A stretch of 64,000 bases of DNA, taken from contig CAMQGK010000115.1 of NCBI GenBank assembly GCA_947000775.1, positions 480,501 through 544,500 of the forward strand. The letters are read 5' to 3'. Of this stretch, positions 44,547 to 56,504 are shown in pieces; positions within the stretch are counted from its first letter, which is position 1, and each line of letters starts with the position of its first letter. The notes below the pieces were generated by a model, which did not search any database, was not told where the DNA came from, and saw nothing but the letters and a program-made list of their open reading frames with translations. The DNA comes from Pterois miles. Taxonomy: Eukaryota; Chordata; Actinopteri; Perciformes; Scorpaenidae. A program made the translations under genes and the position numbers.

Positions 44547-44645
44547 GCATCCTGTCAGCATAACATCCGGGACAACGGAGAGATAACCGGCCTTGGGAAG
44601 GCTGGTTGTCTCAGGGGAGCCGAAAGCCTGAAAGTGAAACACACA
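44547..44645 (-). repeat. Second copy of the 40.2-kb segment
   Basis: The reverse complement carries ggctcccctgagacaaccag, cttcccaaggccgg and gttgtcccggatgttatg, matching 40,205-40,290. The copy is cut by the homopolymer block on one side. Confidence 0.7.
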
Positions 44646-44649
44646 GGAT

Positions 44650-45998
44650 ATGAACAGCGGTGGCCCTGTGTTTGTTGGACCCCCCTTGTGTGTCTTTCAG
44701 CTATCTCACCACAGCACTTTCCCTGAGCATTTATTCTTGATGTGAATGGGTTTAGGAGGCAGATCCCGGCTGACTCGGAGCTTGCACATTGGCACTTTGG
44801 CACTATGTGTGAACTGTTCAAAGAGGCTCGCCGGACACGCGGATCGCAGAAACATTCCAGATAGTTAGCAACCCAGCATGCTAACTATCTGGACCTGTCA
44901 GGAAGCTACAGCCAACGACAGCGTGAGACACGGCTTGAGGGGAAACCTGAGAGTTGGACGTTGGCATGAATAAACATTACACATAACACAGCGTGTGGCA
45001 ACGCGTCAACCAACAACAGCAACCAACAACAGCAACCAACACTTCTTGTGTGTCTTTGTGACAAAACATAGTTAAGACAGCAAGTTATGTCGTGTGGACA
45101 GTACAGCAATCTGACAAAGTCCTTGGCTCAAAGTGTCTTTCATCAATAGAATTAAAAAAATCTGTTAGAAGAAAATGTTAAGTCTACGATCATAACAGCT
45201 TAACCTTTCCTGTATCATTACTTAAATCTTGGAGGATTTTTGGTTTGGAAATGCTTCAGAGTCGTTGGTGTACAGACCCTCAGTATTAGGTGATCACGGC
45301 GCTGGTGTGTGCTGACCATTTCCTGTGGAGAACCTCTGGTGACTTTAATTTGACTTTAATTTGTTCTCAGTTACACACAAACTCAACCTAAACCACAAAT
45401 AAACACAAACACCCTTCCAGCAACTAAGTGAAAAACTGCACATCTAATTAAGATGTGAAAGCGTCTTCAGGTGCTGTGTTGAGAACAAAAAGGCCCCACT
45501 GACCCACTTCAGCATGCCGGGCGGCCACGGAGGCTTTCATTAGAGCAGCAGACGGCAGTCTCCAGAGACACCCTGCTCTTTTTATCAGTGCACCTACCTT
45601 TATATGCATATGTGTTTTTACTGTTTATCAGGCGGCTCTCCGAAACGTTCATGACAGTTTGTCAGCAACCATTTGGCCTCTGCATCAGCTCTGTGACTCA
45701 TGAAAGCTCTCAAGGTTAAACTGACATTCCCAGTTTTATCTCCTCCCTTTTCCTTCATGTTATGCACTCTTTCCCCTCAGTCTCCTCCCGCCTCCTTAAC
45801 TGTCTGCTAATTAGTGTCTTTGTCACCGACCATTTAGAGGTGAGAGAACCTGCATTTAGCCGTTGACACTCCCAATAATCATCATCTCCCGCTGACTGTG
45901 CCCCAGCTCTGCTTTACAATCAATTCAAGTGTCTTTCCACACAGATCATCGGAGTAACCACAAGGCTGCATGGATGCACAGGGATGGAAACACAATAT
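44650..45998. other. No gene seen
   Basis: Unique sequence with a short caaccaacaacag ladder near 45,008-45,042. The part around 45,560-45,780 has the even base use of conserved non-coding DNA but nothing here can prove it. Confidence 0.35.
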
Positions 45999-45999
45999 T

Positions 46000-46000
<1 letters not shown>

Positions 46001-46051
<51 letters not shown>
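46001..46051. repeat. (CA)n microsatellite
   Basis: Pure CA array of 51 bp. Confidence 0.95.
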
Positions 46052-46052
<1 letters not shown>

Positions 46053-46198
46053 ACTCTTGGCATGTGCTCACCACTTCAACATAATGTGGACAGACCTTTG
46101 GCCCTGAGGGTGGATGATTGTGTTGAATAGCATCACTGTCAGAGTCAGTCTGCGCTCCACAGTCTCACAGTGCTGGTGCAGCAGTGAAATAAATGCCC

Positions 46199-46239
46199 CC
46201 ACACTCCCACCACCCCACCACCCCACCACCCCACCACCC
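46199..46239. repeat. Short ccaccacccca tandem repeat
   Basis: About four to five near-identical 8-9 bp units. Confidence 0.8.
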
Positions 46240-46244
46240 GAGGC

Positions 46245-47070
46245 TGTGTTCTACATGTTACCCTTGATACAACCTCCTGTTATTCTGATCATGTCACTGT
46301 ACGGACGGCTGCCGTGGTCTGGGTTGAATAGTGCAGGCTTGACACAGAGAAGGCAGAAAACAGGCTGTGTGAAAATAATATAAAATTAAAAAAGAAAAAT
46401 AGATGCTGAAAGACACTGTTCAACTTTTTCTTCTTGTATTAATTTGAAGCTGGATTTTATATCTCTGGATAGTTTATTACACAGCAGCAACAGTTATTGA
46501 TATTTTGACGTTTGCCATCTAACCAGTAAGATGAGCACAATGCTGCAGGCTACACATGACTGGGAATGTGATGCTGGACCGCAATGAGGCAAAACTTGTG
46601 ACGCAATCAGCGTTTTCGCTGTTTTGTTTTCTTCGCTATAGCTCTGTGCAGTGACACACTTGCTGTGGTCTTATTGAAATAAATGAGATGCAGTTGCTCT
46701 GTTTAAATCCCTCCTATCAACTACTGGGATGTCTAATCCAAAATAGTTTAAAGGAATTTTATTTTAAAGTAAATACTGTTGAATCAAAATGTGAAGTTAT
46801 TCAGTGTCACCCAGACAAAATGATGTCTCACACAACATTAGTATTAAGTCCGACTCTATTCAGGACTGGAGGAACTCACCACAAAGGTCAGCTAACCGCT
46901 ACAGGACCCGTTTCAGTCATCTGTCGTCAATGCATCGGATCAGATCAATGTGATTAATATAGCCACTGATATGCTTTCTGTGCATAATTGCAGCCTGGTC
47001 TCCTAAAAATTATGTTCCCAAAGAACAAAACTGTATTGTCGATTACATTTTGAGGGACAACGCGTTTAAA
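46245..47070. other. No gene seen
   Basis: Unique sequence; no feature recognised. Confidence 0.4.
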
Positions 47071-47074
47071 GTAA

Positions 47075-47315
47075 GTGTGTAAGTTTGGTAAATGGACTTT
47101 ATACAGACCAGTCAAAGCTCTTTACACCACATGTCACATTCACCCATTAACACACTTTCATCCGCTCATATCAGAGGCTGCTGAGGCGCCAATGTTGCCC
47201 ATCAGGATCTGATCTAAATACTCATTCATCTCATTCAATCGATCGAATCGATCGAACCACCGACCTTTTGATTGGTGGACGACCTGCTCTGCCCTCTGAG
47301 CCACAGCTGCACTGT
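47075..47315 (-). mobile_element. tRNA-derived SINE, second family
   Basis: Minus strand: tgtggctcagagggcagagc (A-box region), ggtcggtggttcgat (B box), then cctgatgggcaac, gcagcctctgatat, aatgggtgaatgtgacatgt, gtaaagagctttgactggtc and ccatttacc at the 3' end. I recognise it as a common teleost SINE-like repeat. A gatcgaatcgatcgaat duplication follows the B box. No clean target duplication was found. Confidence 0.75.
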
Positions 47316-47339
47316 CAAGAAATAAGTTAAATGGTAGGG

Positions 47340-47505
47340 TGGAGGTCGGGTGGGTGGATGGGTTAAACACAGGACTCACACCCAGGAGGCAGCTGTTCAT
47401 GTCCTGTGTAAAACCAAAGGTCTACATTGACTTGAATAACGTAACAATCAATTTTAAGTCAAACCATGATGTTTTGCTAAATCTAACCAAGTGGTTTTGT
47501 TGCTT
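47340..47505 (+). repeat. Dispersed repeat family C
   Basis: gggtgggtggatgggttaaa, caggactcacacccaggagg, ccatgatgttttgctaaatc and aaccaagtggttttgttgc: head and hallmark in order. Confidence 0.65.
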
Positions 47506-47509
47506 CTTT

Positions 47510-49155
47510 ATTCTTTACAACGTGAAGCGGGTGTTGAAACTGTGACCACGATCCAGAAAAAGTTTCATTTTTTTCATTTACGTTTACCACGTATTTTAAA
47601 CGTGACTGCAATCCATTGAAAAGAATATTTTCAAAACATAATTGTGAATGCAATTTGGTCGTACAGGACTGTAATTTATAGGTGTCAGGGTTGGTAATTG
47701 CAATCTCTGCCTATTTTACTACAGTGGTTGTGTATTGTGCTGATAAACTTTGAGTGCTGCAGACGTCTTACTGTCATTACGTATCTCACGTAGAAGGCGT
47801 TGCCTCACGTTGAAGCTGAGGCAAATAACCTCAGGATGAGCGACCGACTCTCTTAATGGATGTGTAGGAAAATAAAGAAAAAAAAAGGTTTTTACAATCC
47901 CTCAAGAGACGAGATGAACGTACAGGGTGCAAAGATCAGCAGTTATTTCTTTCACTTAGTGTTTATTTCGAGAAAGTGCTGCTAGATCCAGAACTGACAT
48001 CTGACAACATGAAAATAATGAATCTGAAATGATTCTTTTCACTGAATACGAATTAGATTTAGTTAATGAGAAGTGAGTTGGTATCATGATCCATTCACTT
48101 CGAATTCATTTCCCAGACTCTGGTAGATAAGATGACCATGTTAATGGTCACAGTGTCTGTTTAAATTGGTGTAAAACATACGAAAAGATAGAATGAGGTT
48201 GTCTCAAGGTGAAAACAACAAAATGGAAATTAGGAGAGGGAGAGAGGCCTGAAGCAGTAGGACAGAGCTGACAGGAAAAGAGGGAAAGATGGATCGTCAC
48301 AACTAGAAACAGAGAGATTGTTTCACCGGTATGTAGCGGAGAGAGAGAGAGAAACAGCAGCTGTGGTTACCTGATATTCACGGTTCTGTTCATAACCGGA
48401 TCACTGAAGTAACCCAGATTCAGGTTTCTACGCGTCATCTTGAGTAACACACTTTATTTCTGTTGGCGACTATTTATCCCCTCTAACTTAAAATGGTTAT
48501 TTATTTCTGACAGCAGTACTACTACCATCCAACCACCCTCGCTGGTAAGCTGCTAAGAATCACTTCACATTGCTTCAGACATCCTAAAAATCTTAATTTG
48601 CCAAATTATGGAGGAAATAAATAGATCATTCACACCATGGCTCAGTTTTACCATACTACTGTTCTCTTTTACTGATCTCATTCTGGCTCAATTTTTGAAA
48701 AACTAAATCTGAAAAACTGCATCTCAGACGTCATGTGAAGATCACGCCACAGAAGGATGCTAGTAATAATGAGCTGTATGAGTCGTAAGTAATGTTCATG
48801 TCGACATCCGAGTAATGAGTATGAAGGCAGACTCAAGATATGAAATTAAATGTCCACACATCTGTCTTCTACTTCAGCACCACAGACAGCTCCATAGATG
48901 TATTAATACACATCACATTTAAATAAACAACCCTTTATCAATACGCAGCTGCTTCTGGGACATCTGCTGGCGTCACAAGCTTTGTGTAGAGTGGCCACCA
49001 TCAGCTCGGGCGGCTACGTCACAAACCCAGAACGCAGCGTAGCTGCACCTCGTGGACGCTACCAGCTAACAGAGACGACATATTCAACTACACTGCACTG
49101 AACTCCCTCTGCGACTACAGGATGGAGAGGGTAATAAGGTTAAGGTTAATGCAGG
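47510..49155. other. No gene seen
   Basis: Unique AT-rich sequence; no feature recognised. Confidence 0.4.
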
Positions 49156-49159
49156 TTAA

Positions 49160-49375
49160 TAAGAGGAACGTCCTGCTCTACTGAAGACCAGTGATTGAGA
49201 CCATAAACTGATGTTGACGGTGTTTACTGAGGCAATAAATAAAGTGAGATGTGGGCTCATTTTCCCATAGACCTCTATACAACCAGACTTATTTTTACAA
49301 CCAGAGGAGGCGCCCCCAGCTGGATATTTGAAAGAATGCAGGTTTAAGGCTCTTCATCATTACGTTGTTCGTCAC
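49160..49375 (+). repeat. Dispersed repeat family A, copy 3 (3' part)
   Basis: gtcctgctctactgaaga, gaccataaactgatgttgac, ggtgtttactgaggcaataa, ccagaggaggcgccccc and gcaggtttaaggctctt. It has the short unexpanded GC segment, and so shows the likely state before the minisatellites of copies 1 and 4. Confidence 0.7.
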
Positions 49376-49379
49376 AGCT

Positions 49380-52300
49380 CGGAGATTTTACATCTGTAAA
49401 GTCACAAGTTTTTCAAAGTGCAAAAGTAGGTTTTAATATCATATCATGGTTATACCATGGTTATACATGGTTATACCACCTCCATCAAGCTGTACTCTGC
49501 ACTGCACAATAATCTTTTAAAAATGTTGATCGTATTCATAAATTATTAAGGATTAATCTTTAAAGACATGCTTCATTAGCTTCACTGTAACCATGGATGT
49601 ACAAACAACAGTTACTTGGATTATACTGATACTGAAGAAAAAGTCTGAATCTGATGATCAGGAAGTTGTTTTTTCCTGACTTCTAAGTAGACTGATGTTC
49701 ACCCTCCACAGACAGCAGCGTTATAACTATAGCTGGAAAGCGTGAAATTCGCTGATTTCAATAGAGCGAAGAAGAAAGAAAGAATATGTACTCCTATTCA
49801 ATTACAGCTCTATTGGACAGCAGTCGACACGGCCATCATCCCAGTATCAAATAAGGGAATACATTTATGGCAGAATGGTGTTCATCAGGGCACCCTGGTG
49901 GCTTCAGGGTTAACGTCACTGAAGAACTGCAGTGTCTCCGGTTTGGATCGATGGGGACTTTTATTTCTTGCTGTCTCTTTCTCCTCATTTCCTGTCTTCC
50001 CTCCTCTGTCAGCTGGCATAAAAACACCCAGAACTTAATTAAAACCAGGTGTTCATCCCTACACACAGAGTTGCAGATACTTGGAGAATCTATGCTATGA
50101 AGCATTGAAGCTGCTCTGCAGCTCGAGCAATCACAAAAGGAAGCACAACAGTTGTGCACGAAACAGTGTCAATTAAAGAAGAAAGTTGTATTACAGATAC
50201 AGAGGTCTTATGCAAATATTGCATTACTACTACGTGCAACACGGTATGTAAGTGTGATGTTTTATTTTGCGGTGCTCTTTGGGGCGAGTGCGTTATGCAG
50301 ACCTGGCTTGGATCGTAGCGGGGAAGGTGGGAAACTGGACCAAAGAGTGATGTTGGGGTTAATTAGCAACCTCCTCCGGTCTGGTTTTATATCACTGTAA
50401 CTGTTTTGAGACTGACCTTTCTCTATTCGTCTTGCAGTTAATAACTGTCGTAATGTTGGGTACAGGCCATTTTCTTTTTCCTCCCATATAATGTGATTTA
50501 ATTGCCAGACATTAGCATCAGCACTTGTATTTGGTTTGTATCACTAAAAAGAGTAAAAGTCTACAGCCTTTCCAACAGCTCCTTCAGGCTGCAAAAATTA
50601 ACATATCCCAATATACAACAGTGTTTCTAATAGAAATAAACTGAGACCATGCAGATGTAATCTCAGTGGCTGTTAACAGAAGAAAGAAAGCACATGCAGA
50701 TAAAGGGTTAACCACATCAGGAAAAGTGAAGCATGGAGACACACTCAACCATAACGCATTAATGAGATACGTTTCCGATATGAAGGAAAACAGTACATTA
50801 AATCTATGCTTACAAACTGCACAATATAACCTCACGGATGCTCAGTGGCTCGTGGGCTAAAACTGCCAAAAACCAAAAAACCAAAAAGCACAGAAAAAAA
50901 AAAAAAAATATCGAATCAAATGCATGTAGTATCAGTATAATAACTACTAGCTACTGTACAGTATATGACACTGTAAGACACTTTGAGTGTACAGTAAAAA
51001 TACTATAGAAAAATCTGGAGTCTGCCATCGCTGATCAGCTGTCAGTCACTCTGAACTCTGATCAATCAGTCAAACTAGCCAGCGCTGATCAGATATGGAT
51101 CAATACTCTGTTACTGTAATGTCTATCTCTTTCATGACGCGTTCTCAGAAACATCTTGTAGTTACTGTTCAGCTGTAAATGAGAACCTTTGTGACCCGGC
51201 AGCCATGTTGAGATCAGTGGAGGAAATACTAAACACCGCCCACCAGCCAGAGCACAGCCAATAAGAACGCTCTCTCTGAACTGACCTGTGATTGGTCAAA
51301 GACTCCCATCACAGGCTAGATTTACGAAATCCTCATTGATTCATGGTGACTCTTTGTGGTCCTGATCCAAAAACCAGGGAACAGCAGTATCAGTCTTTGG
51401 TCCCAAACTGATCCCCTGGGCCACGGTCTGACTGTACTTAATGAGAATTTCCCACAATTACATAAAATTACAGCAGACAGAGCAGCAAGCTGTGTGAGGG
51501 CTATGAAGTATTCGCAAAGCCTAAAAATACTCCGTAGCTGTTCACATCTGTCTGCAATTTTGATTTCAAAAGGGACATCTGCTTTAGAGGCCTTAATGGT
51601 CTGTTTCATGCATTGAGCTTCAAAAAACAGTTGCTGCAAAAAGGACTGTAGTCCTTATGAATAATATAGAGAATTTGACCGTAGCTTTTCTAGTCATATC
51701 CTACACTTTTACCTTGTCAACCAATCAGACAGCGGCTGTGGCTCCACTGCCTGGAAGAATCTCCTCTCCTCTGCGTGTCCTCTGCTTGACTATCCTTTGT
51801 TTTTAATATCTTTTCCTGGTCCGTCCGCATGCAAAATAAGCCATTAGCCCAGAGATAGAGCGTAATTACCAGCAGAGAAAGTGCCTAAATTGACATTCTC
51901 ACCGCCTCTCGGCTTGGAAAGGTCCTCCTAAGAGGCTTACAGCATGACAAACCTGCTGCGTTAATAGGTTAAGCCCTCCCTGCTGCCTTCACTTCCTCTA
52001 CACTTTCATGTGTTTGTTGTGAACGCACTCAGTCATTTTCCCCTGTTTCTCAACACTTCCCCCTTTTTCATCCTCTCTTTCATAATGCAGTGCCCTGTGT
52101 GCTGCTTTCTTTGTCTCTGGTTAATTAACATTTAACACTTTCTCCCCGTCGCTGCCTTCTTCTTCTTCTTCTTCTTCTTCTCTGTGTCGTCTTTGATTTC
52201 GGCCTCGCGGCGGAGCGGAGAGTCGTCGCCATCCTCGAATGGATAATTTGAATTTCACCGAGGCGCTGTGTAATTGTGGAAGTGTTTCATATATGATTAA

Positions 52301-53870
52301 TGTACCGGCAAGCTGCTTCCGTAACACACTCACACAAACACATCCTTAAGTTCTCTCCATCTTTTGCCAAACTGTCCACTACTTTTTTCTTTCATTCTTG
52401 AAAATCTTTCACTTGTTTTCTGTCTTGTCCACTGAGAATAAGCTGCTTCACTAACACACATATAAGAGTGCACACTCTTGCACGCCCGTGCACGCTTAAG
52501 CAGACGTACACTGATGGTTGCTGTCCTGTTTGTTACCGGCTGTCTCCCCTGTGCCTATACGCTCTCCTCCTCCCTCTCGTCCTACCAGTTATTCCCAGCG
52601 CTCTCCTCGCCTATGAGGATACAAATCTGTAAAACACACACATACAAGCAAAGTTTCACACAAAAACTCCACACATTTCCTGTCCTTCATCTTCCCCCTC
52701 TTTTCTTGTTCCTCCTCCGCCTCCTCTTCCCAGATGAGGACTTACAAGCAGACGCCCTCCTCAGACTCTTGTCTCAATAATGTGATATCCGTGTTTTGTA
52801 GCCTTCCCACAACCCCCGAGGAAGCCATCTTTCCGCCATCATGCTTCAGGAATCATTACAGCATGTCAGCCACTCTTATCGCCTCGCTCCGCTGAGGGCA
52901 GTAAGAGTCTTTCATGAGGAACCTTGCGGTGCCTGGAGACAGCCAAGCTTCCAGATGTGTCCATGGGAAGATGTGAGGTCCACCATGAGACCGGCTTTAC
53001 TTCTGTTGCATGAAACGATACACCTCCGTTGTTACTCAATACTTCACTCAAGGGCCTTCTGAGTCATCCAGCATTTCAACATAGATATGTTTTTATTATC
53101 TTTAGTCATAGCTAATGCTAATTCCCCCGTGTGCTCCACATCTTGGAACCCAGCAGATGTACATATAGTCGGCGCTCAGTGCCATCCAGCTTCCTCGGCA
53201 TGTGTCCACCAACCAGCAGGCGTCACTAATGCAGCTGCCTGAGACAAAACCTGAGCTTCTTCTGTGCTGTCCATCTGAATCAAAACACACATTTTAGATA
53301 TTAACCACACCAATAAAATGATCCTATGGCGCTCCATGTACTAGGTAGGGCGTGATTACACGCTCAGGTCTGCAGAAGTCTATGAAAATGCAAAGGTTGG
53401 AAGAGGTTGTGAGGCTGAAGGGGCGAGAGGGAAATGGGGAAAGTGTCATCATCTATTTCACTGAGATAAGAGGAAACAAATGACCCCCAGCTGCCCTTTT
53501 CACTAATCAGCACTACATCATGATATGGATCAGTGGAACATCCAGGGTCTCTGGTGTCTTTGCTCAGTACTGTGACATGCATGTAAAAACGCTAACAGCT
53601 GTGTATTTTGTTGGTGTAGTGACACTCAGCAGCAGCACCAGTCTCAGATCAATGCTATCGCATCCCTCGAGAACAACAAAACGTCATGTGACATTTGGCG
53701 GTGTGTCCATTGTGTTATGGTTCTTGCACTATGATGGTTTCTTCTCTGTGTGACGAGTTGTGAGTGAGAATGAGTTATGGGCTCATGGATATTATCTGTG
53801 CTGTAGCGACCAACGCTCATGGGAAGGCTCACAAATAGCACGACAATACCCAGACAATCTGCATGTCATG
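49380..53870. other. No gene seen
   Basis: Mostly unique. A (TTC)n run lies at 52,157-52,181. The stretch 51,830-51,990 (ccattagcccagagat, gcgtaattaccagcag) resembles conserved non-coding DNA, but this is only an impression. Short open frames at 49,742-50,159 and 51,322-51,639 have no recognisable domain. Confidence 0.35.
52157..52181. repeat. (TTC)n microsatellite
   Basis: Pure TTC array of about 25 bp. Confidence 0.9.
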
Positions 53871-53874
53871 AGAA

Positions 53875-54010
53875 CAAAACCACTAACTCAGATTTAGGAA
53901 TAAAACATCATGGTAGGGCTTAAAATCCACATTTAAAGAATATAAAATACATCCGAAAATAACGTAACAGAAATATGGAAAAAAAACAGACACATTGGTC
54001 ACTAAAAACA
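53875..54010 (-). repeat. Dispersed repeat family C (inverted)
   Basis: aaaaccactaactcagattt and catcatggtagggcttaaaa are the reverse complement of the hallmark. Confidence 0.55.
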
Positions 54011-54034
54011 CGTACAGTAACTTCCTGTGTTACC

Positions 54035-54650
54035 TGTACAAAAAAGCAGTATACTAAGTTTATTTTATGAAGTATACTTAAAGTTCAGGTATATATTTCC
54101 CAAGTATACTTTGTGTAGTTACTATCCAAATATCAGTGTAGTAGTCGTAAACTTTCTGCATATGATGTACTGCTTTAACTTAAAGTAAGTAAGGTAAGTA
54201 AGATAGTTTACTGGAAGCACCATTTTTTTAGTTTAAGAAAGTGCACATTAAAGGATTTTCTCAGTAAACTACTAGTTTACTACTACTTGTTTATACTGCG
54301 AGATACTACCTGATCATTTTCTTAAGTAGAGCTTGATCAAAAGATCAAGTACAAGTATAAGCCAAGTATATTTAGACTTATCTGTATACTTGTCAGTATG
54401 AGCAAAGTAGTATACTTTTGTTAAGTATACCTCTGATAAGTTCTTAAAAGGTAAAGTGATTTTAATTTCAAAAGAAGTATACTACTACTCATACTCTGAA
54501 CCTCTTTTTGGTAAAGGAGTTTATTTATAGCATATTTACGCTGATGCGTTTACACTGCGGTCAGACCACATGCCGCACAAATGACACGCCAAAACCAAGA
54601 ACAGCCTTCTTATTGAGCGCAAAATGACTTGCAAATTATGGTGTTATTAA
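54035..54650 (+). repeat. Dispersed AT-rich repeat family B, copy 2
   Basis: Many agtatact palindromes, then gttaagtatacctctgataa and aaaagaagtatactactact as in copy 1 (1.52-1.89 kb), then a segment shared with 36.48 kb (cgccaaaaccaagaac). The fuller of the copies. Confidence 0.65.
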
Positions 54651-54654
54651 TTTA

Positions 54655-55100
54655 ATTTTATTTATATTTCATTTATTAGGTTATTAGTTCAAGTTACAAA
54701 GTTATGTTTAAAAAAATGCAAAACAGTTGCCATATGTTTGGATGATAAAGTTGTTTCTGACTCATTCAACCCTTGAACCATCAGTCTGGCACCAAACTCT
54801 GTTTGCACCATCATCCAACCATCAGTATATAAGAGCAATATTACATTGCACATCATTTGCAACCCATTTTTCTAACATTTATTCTCCGTTTTGCACTTGA
54901 AGTGACACATACTTGCTGAATTGTCTGATGCTGTTACACAGGATACTGTTTTCTCCAATATACACATAATATATGCAATATCATGCTTTATTCGTGTATA
55001 CATGAAAGATGCCGATTGCACAGCACAAAAAACCCTAAAGTCCCCCACAGCACCAGACCGTCTGAAGAGAGTGGAGTTTTGTAAATCACCCAGTCTAGTA
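54655..55100. other. No gene seen
   Basis: Unique AT-rich sequence. Confidence 0.4.
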
Positions 55101-55102
55101 AT

Positions 55103-56500
55103 GAGACCATAGACTGTGTAGAGGAAGTGGATGGAGGTACCCTAACCCATCACCACGCCACCCACTGGTTTGTGGACTACAGTTCGGAAGCCTCCAGTTT
55201 GGCCTTTTGGCCGTTCTCATCTTGTTTTTGTTTGTTTTCTTTGCAACCAGAAGTGACCTGATAGATTGGAGCTAAGTACATCTGGATGGTAGTGACCTGT
55301 CAATCACTACAGCATCCCCAGCCTTATAGTCTGTTTGAATTTAAATGAGGTCAAAGGTCATGTTGCATTGAAGAAGACTTTTACACTCTATACCATCAGC
55401 TCAGGGCCAGACCGGCAGCGTGAAGAGCGCGTGGCGGCTGCGGTTTTCATTTCGGCGTCCATGTTAACGGGTTAGAGCGTCCACGCCGCCTGCAGGAGAC
55501 GAGCATCTCAGCTCTGTCTCCTCCAGAGATTCGAGGTCCAGACAGTGAAGGTGATCTTCTGACTGGATACTGACATCAGCAACATTACTAGAGTTTAGAT
55601 GTCTGGATATCTGTAGAAAATGTCATGCAAATGAAAAAAGTCAAGATTTATTTTTAAATCAACACTTCCTGCTATTATTTCAAAATAAACCCCCTAAAGC
55701 ATTTTTCCTTGAGCCAGAACTCCTTTATTTGTTAACACAAGGCTTTTATTCTGAAATACCTGCAGGACAGTGTTGTAGAACATGCAGGGAGTAATACAGC
55801 TCCATGAATGAATAAAGTACAGGATTTTATGATTTATATTATGATCATTATGAAAGTCAAGCTCTGTGCTGAAAGAGCAGCTGTAGAAACGCTGCAGGAA
55901 CGCAGCAGCCGCGAGCCAACGCCGCCCTGAGCCAACGCCGCCCTGAGCCAACGCCGCCCTGAGCCAACGCCGCCCTGAGCCAACGCCGCCCTGAGCCAAC
56001 GACGCCCTGAGCCAACGCCGCCCTGAGCCAACGCCGCCCTGAGCCAACGCCGCCCGCCGCCCTGAGCCAACGCCGCCAACGCCGCCCTGAGCCACGCCGC
56101 CCTGAGCCAACGCCGCCCTGAGCCAACGCCGCCCTGGCCCGCCGCCCTGAGCCACGCCGCCCTGAGCCAACGCCGCCAACGCCGCCCTGAGCCAACGCCG
56201 CCCTGAGCCAACGCCGCCCTGAGCCAACGCCGCCCTGAGCCAACGCCGCCAACGCCGCCCTGAGCCAACGCCGCCAACGCCGCCCTGAGCCAACGCCGCC
56301 AACGCCGCCCTGAGCCAACGCCACCAACGCCGCCCTGAGCCAACGCCGCCAACGCCGCCCTGAGCCAACGCCGCCCTGAGCTAACACCGCCGCGAGCCAA
56401 CGCCGGCGGTCGGGCGCAGGGCTCAGACTTCTATCAATGCAAGTTTAAGGCTCGTCAGCATCGGCTTCACTTTAACACTGGAGCTGGCCCCTGAATGTAA
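55103..56500 (+). repeat. Dispersed repeat family A, copy 4, split by other sequence
   Basis: The left part is 55,103-55,390 (gaccatagactgtgtagagg, ggtttgtggactacagttcg, gtgacctgtcaatcactaca). The family's right end reappears at 56,427-56,500 (gacttctatcaatgcaagtt, aaggctcgtcagcatcggct). Between them are about 500 bp of other sequence, including a GC-rich segment at 55,400-55,510, and the 16-bp minisatellite. Confidence 0.6.
55911..56402. repeat. 16-bp minisatellite
   Basis: Units of gccaacgccgccctga, some carrying an extra gccaacgcc or lacking bases. Three unit lengths (48 bp) restore frame, so all three minus frames read Leu-Arg-Ala-Ala/Gly-Gly-Val without stops for up to 224 codons. These frames are not genes. 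Very CpG-rich compared with the flanks. Confidence 0.95.
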
Positions 56501-56504
56501 CTAG

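Noticed and set aside
44178..44642. Poly-Pro/poly-Phe and Lys/Gly frames
   Set aside because: They lie in the A/G homopolymer block, which is probably not reliable sequence.
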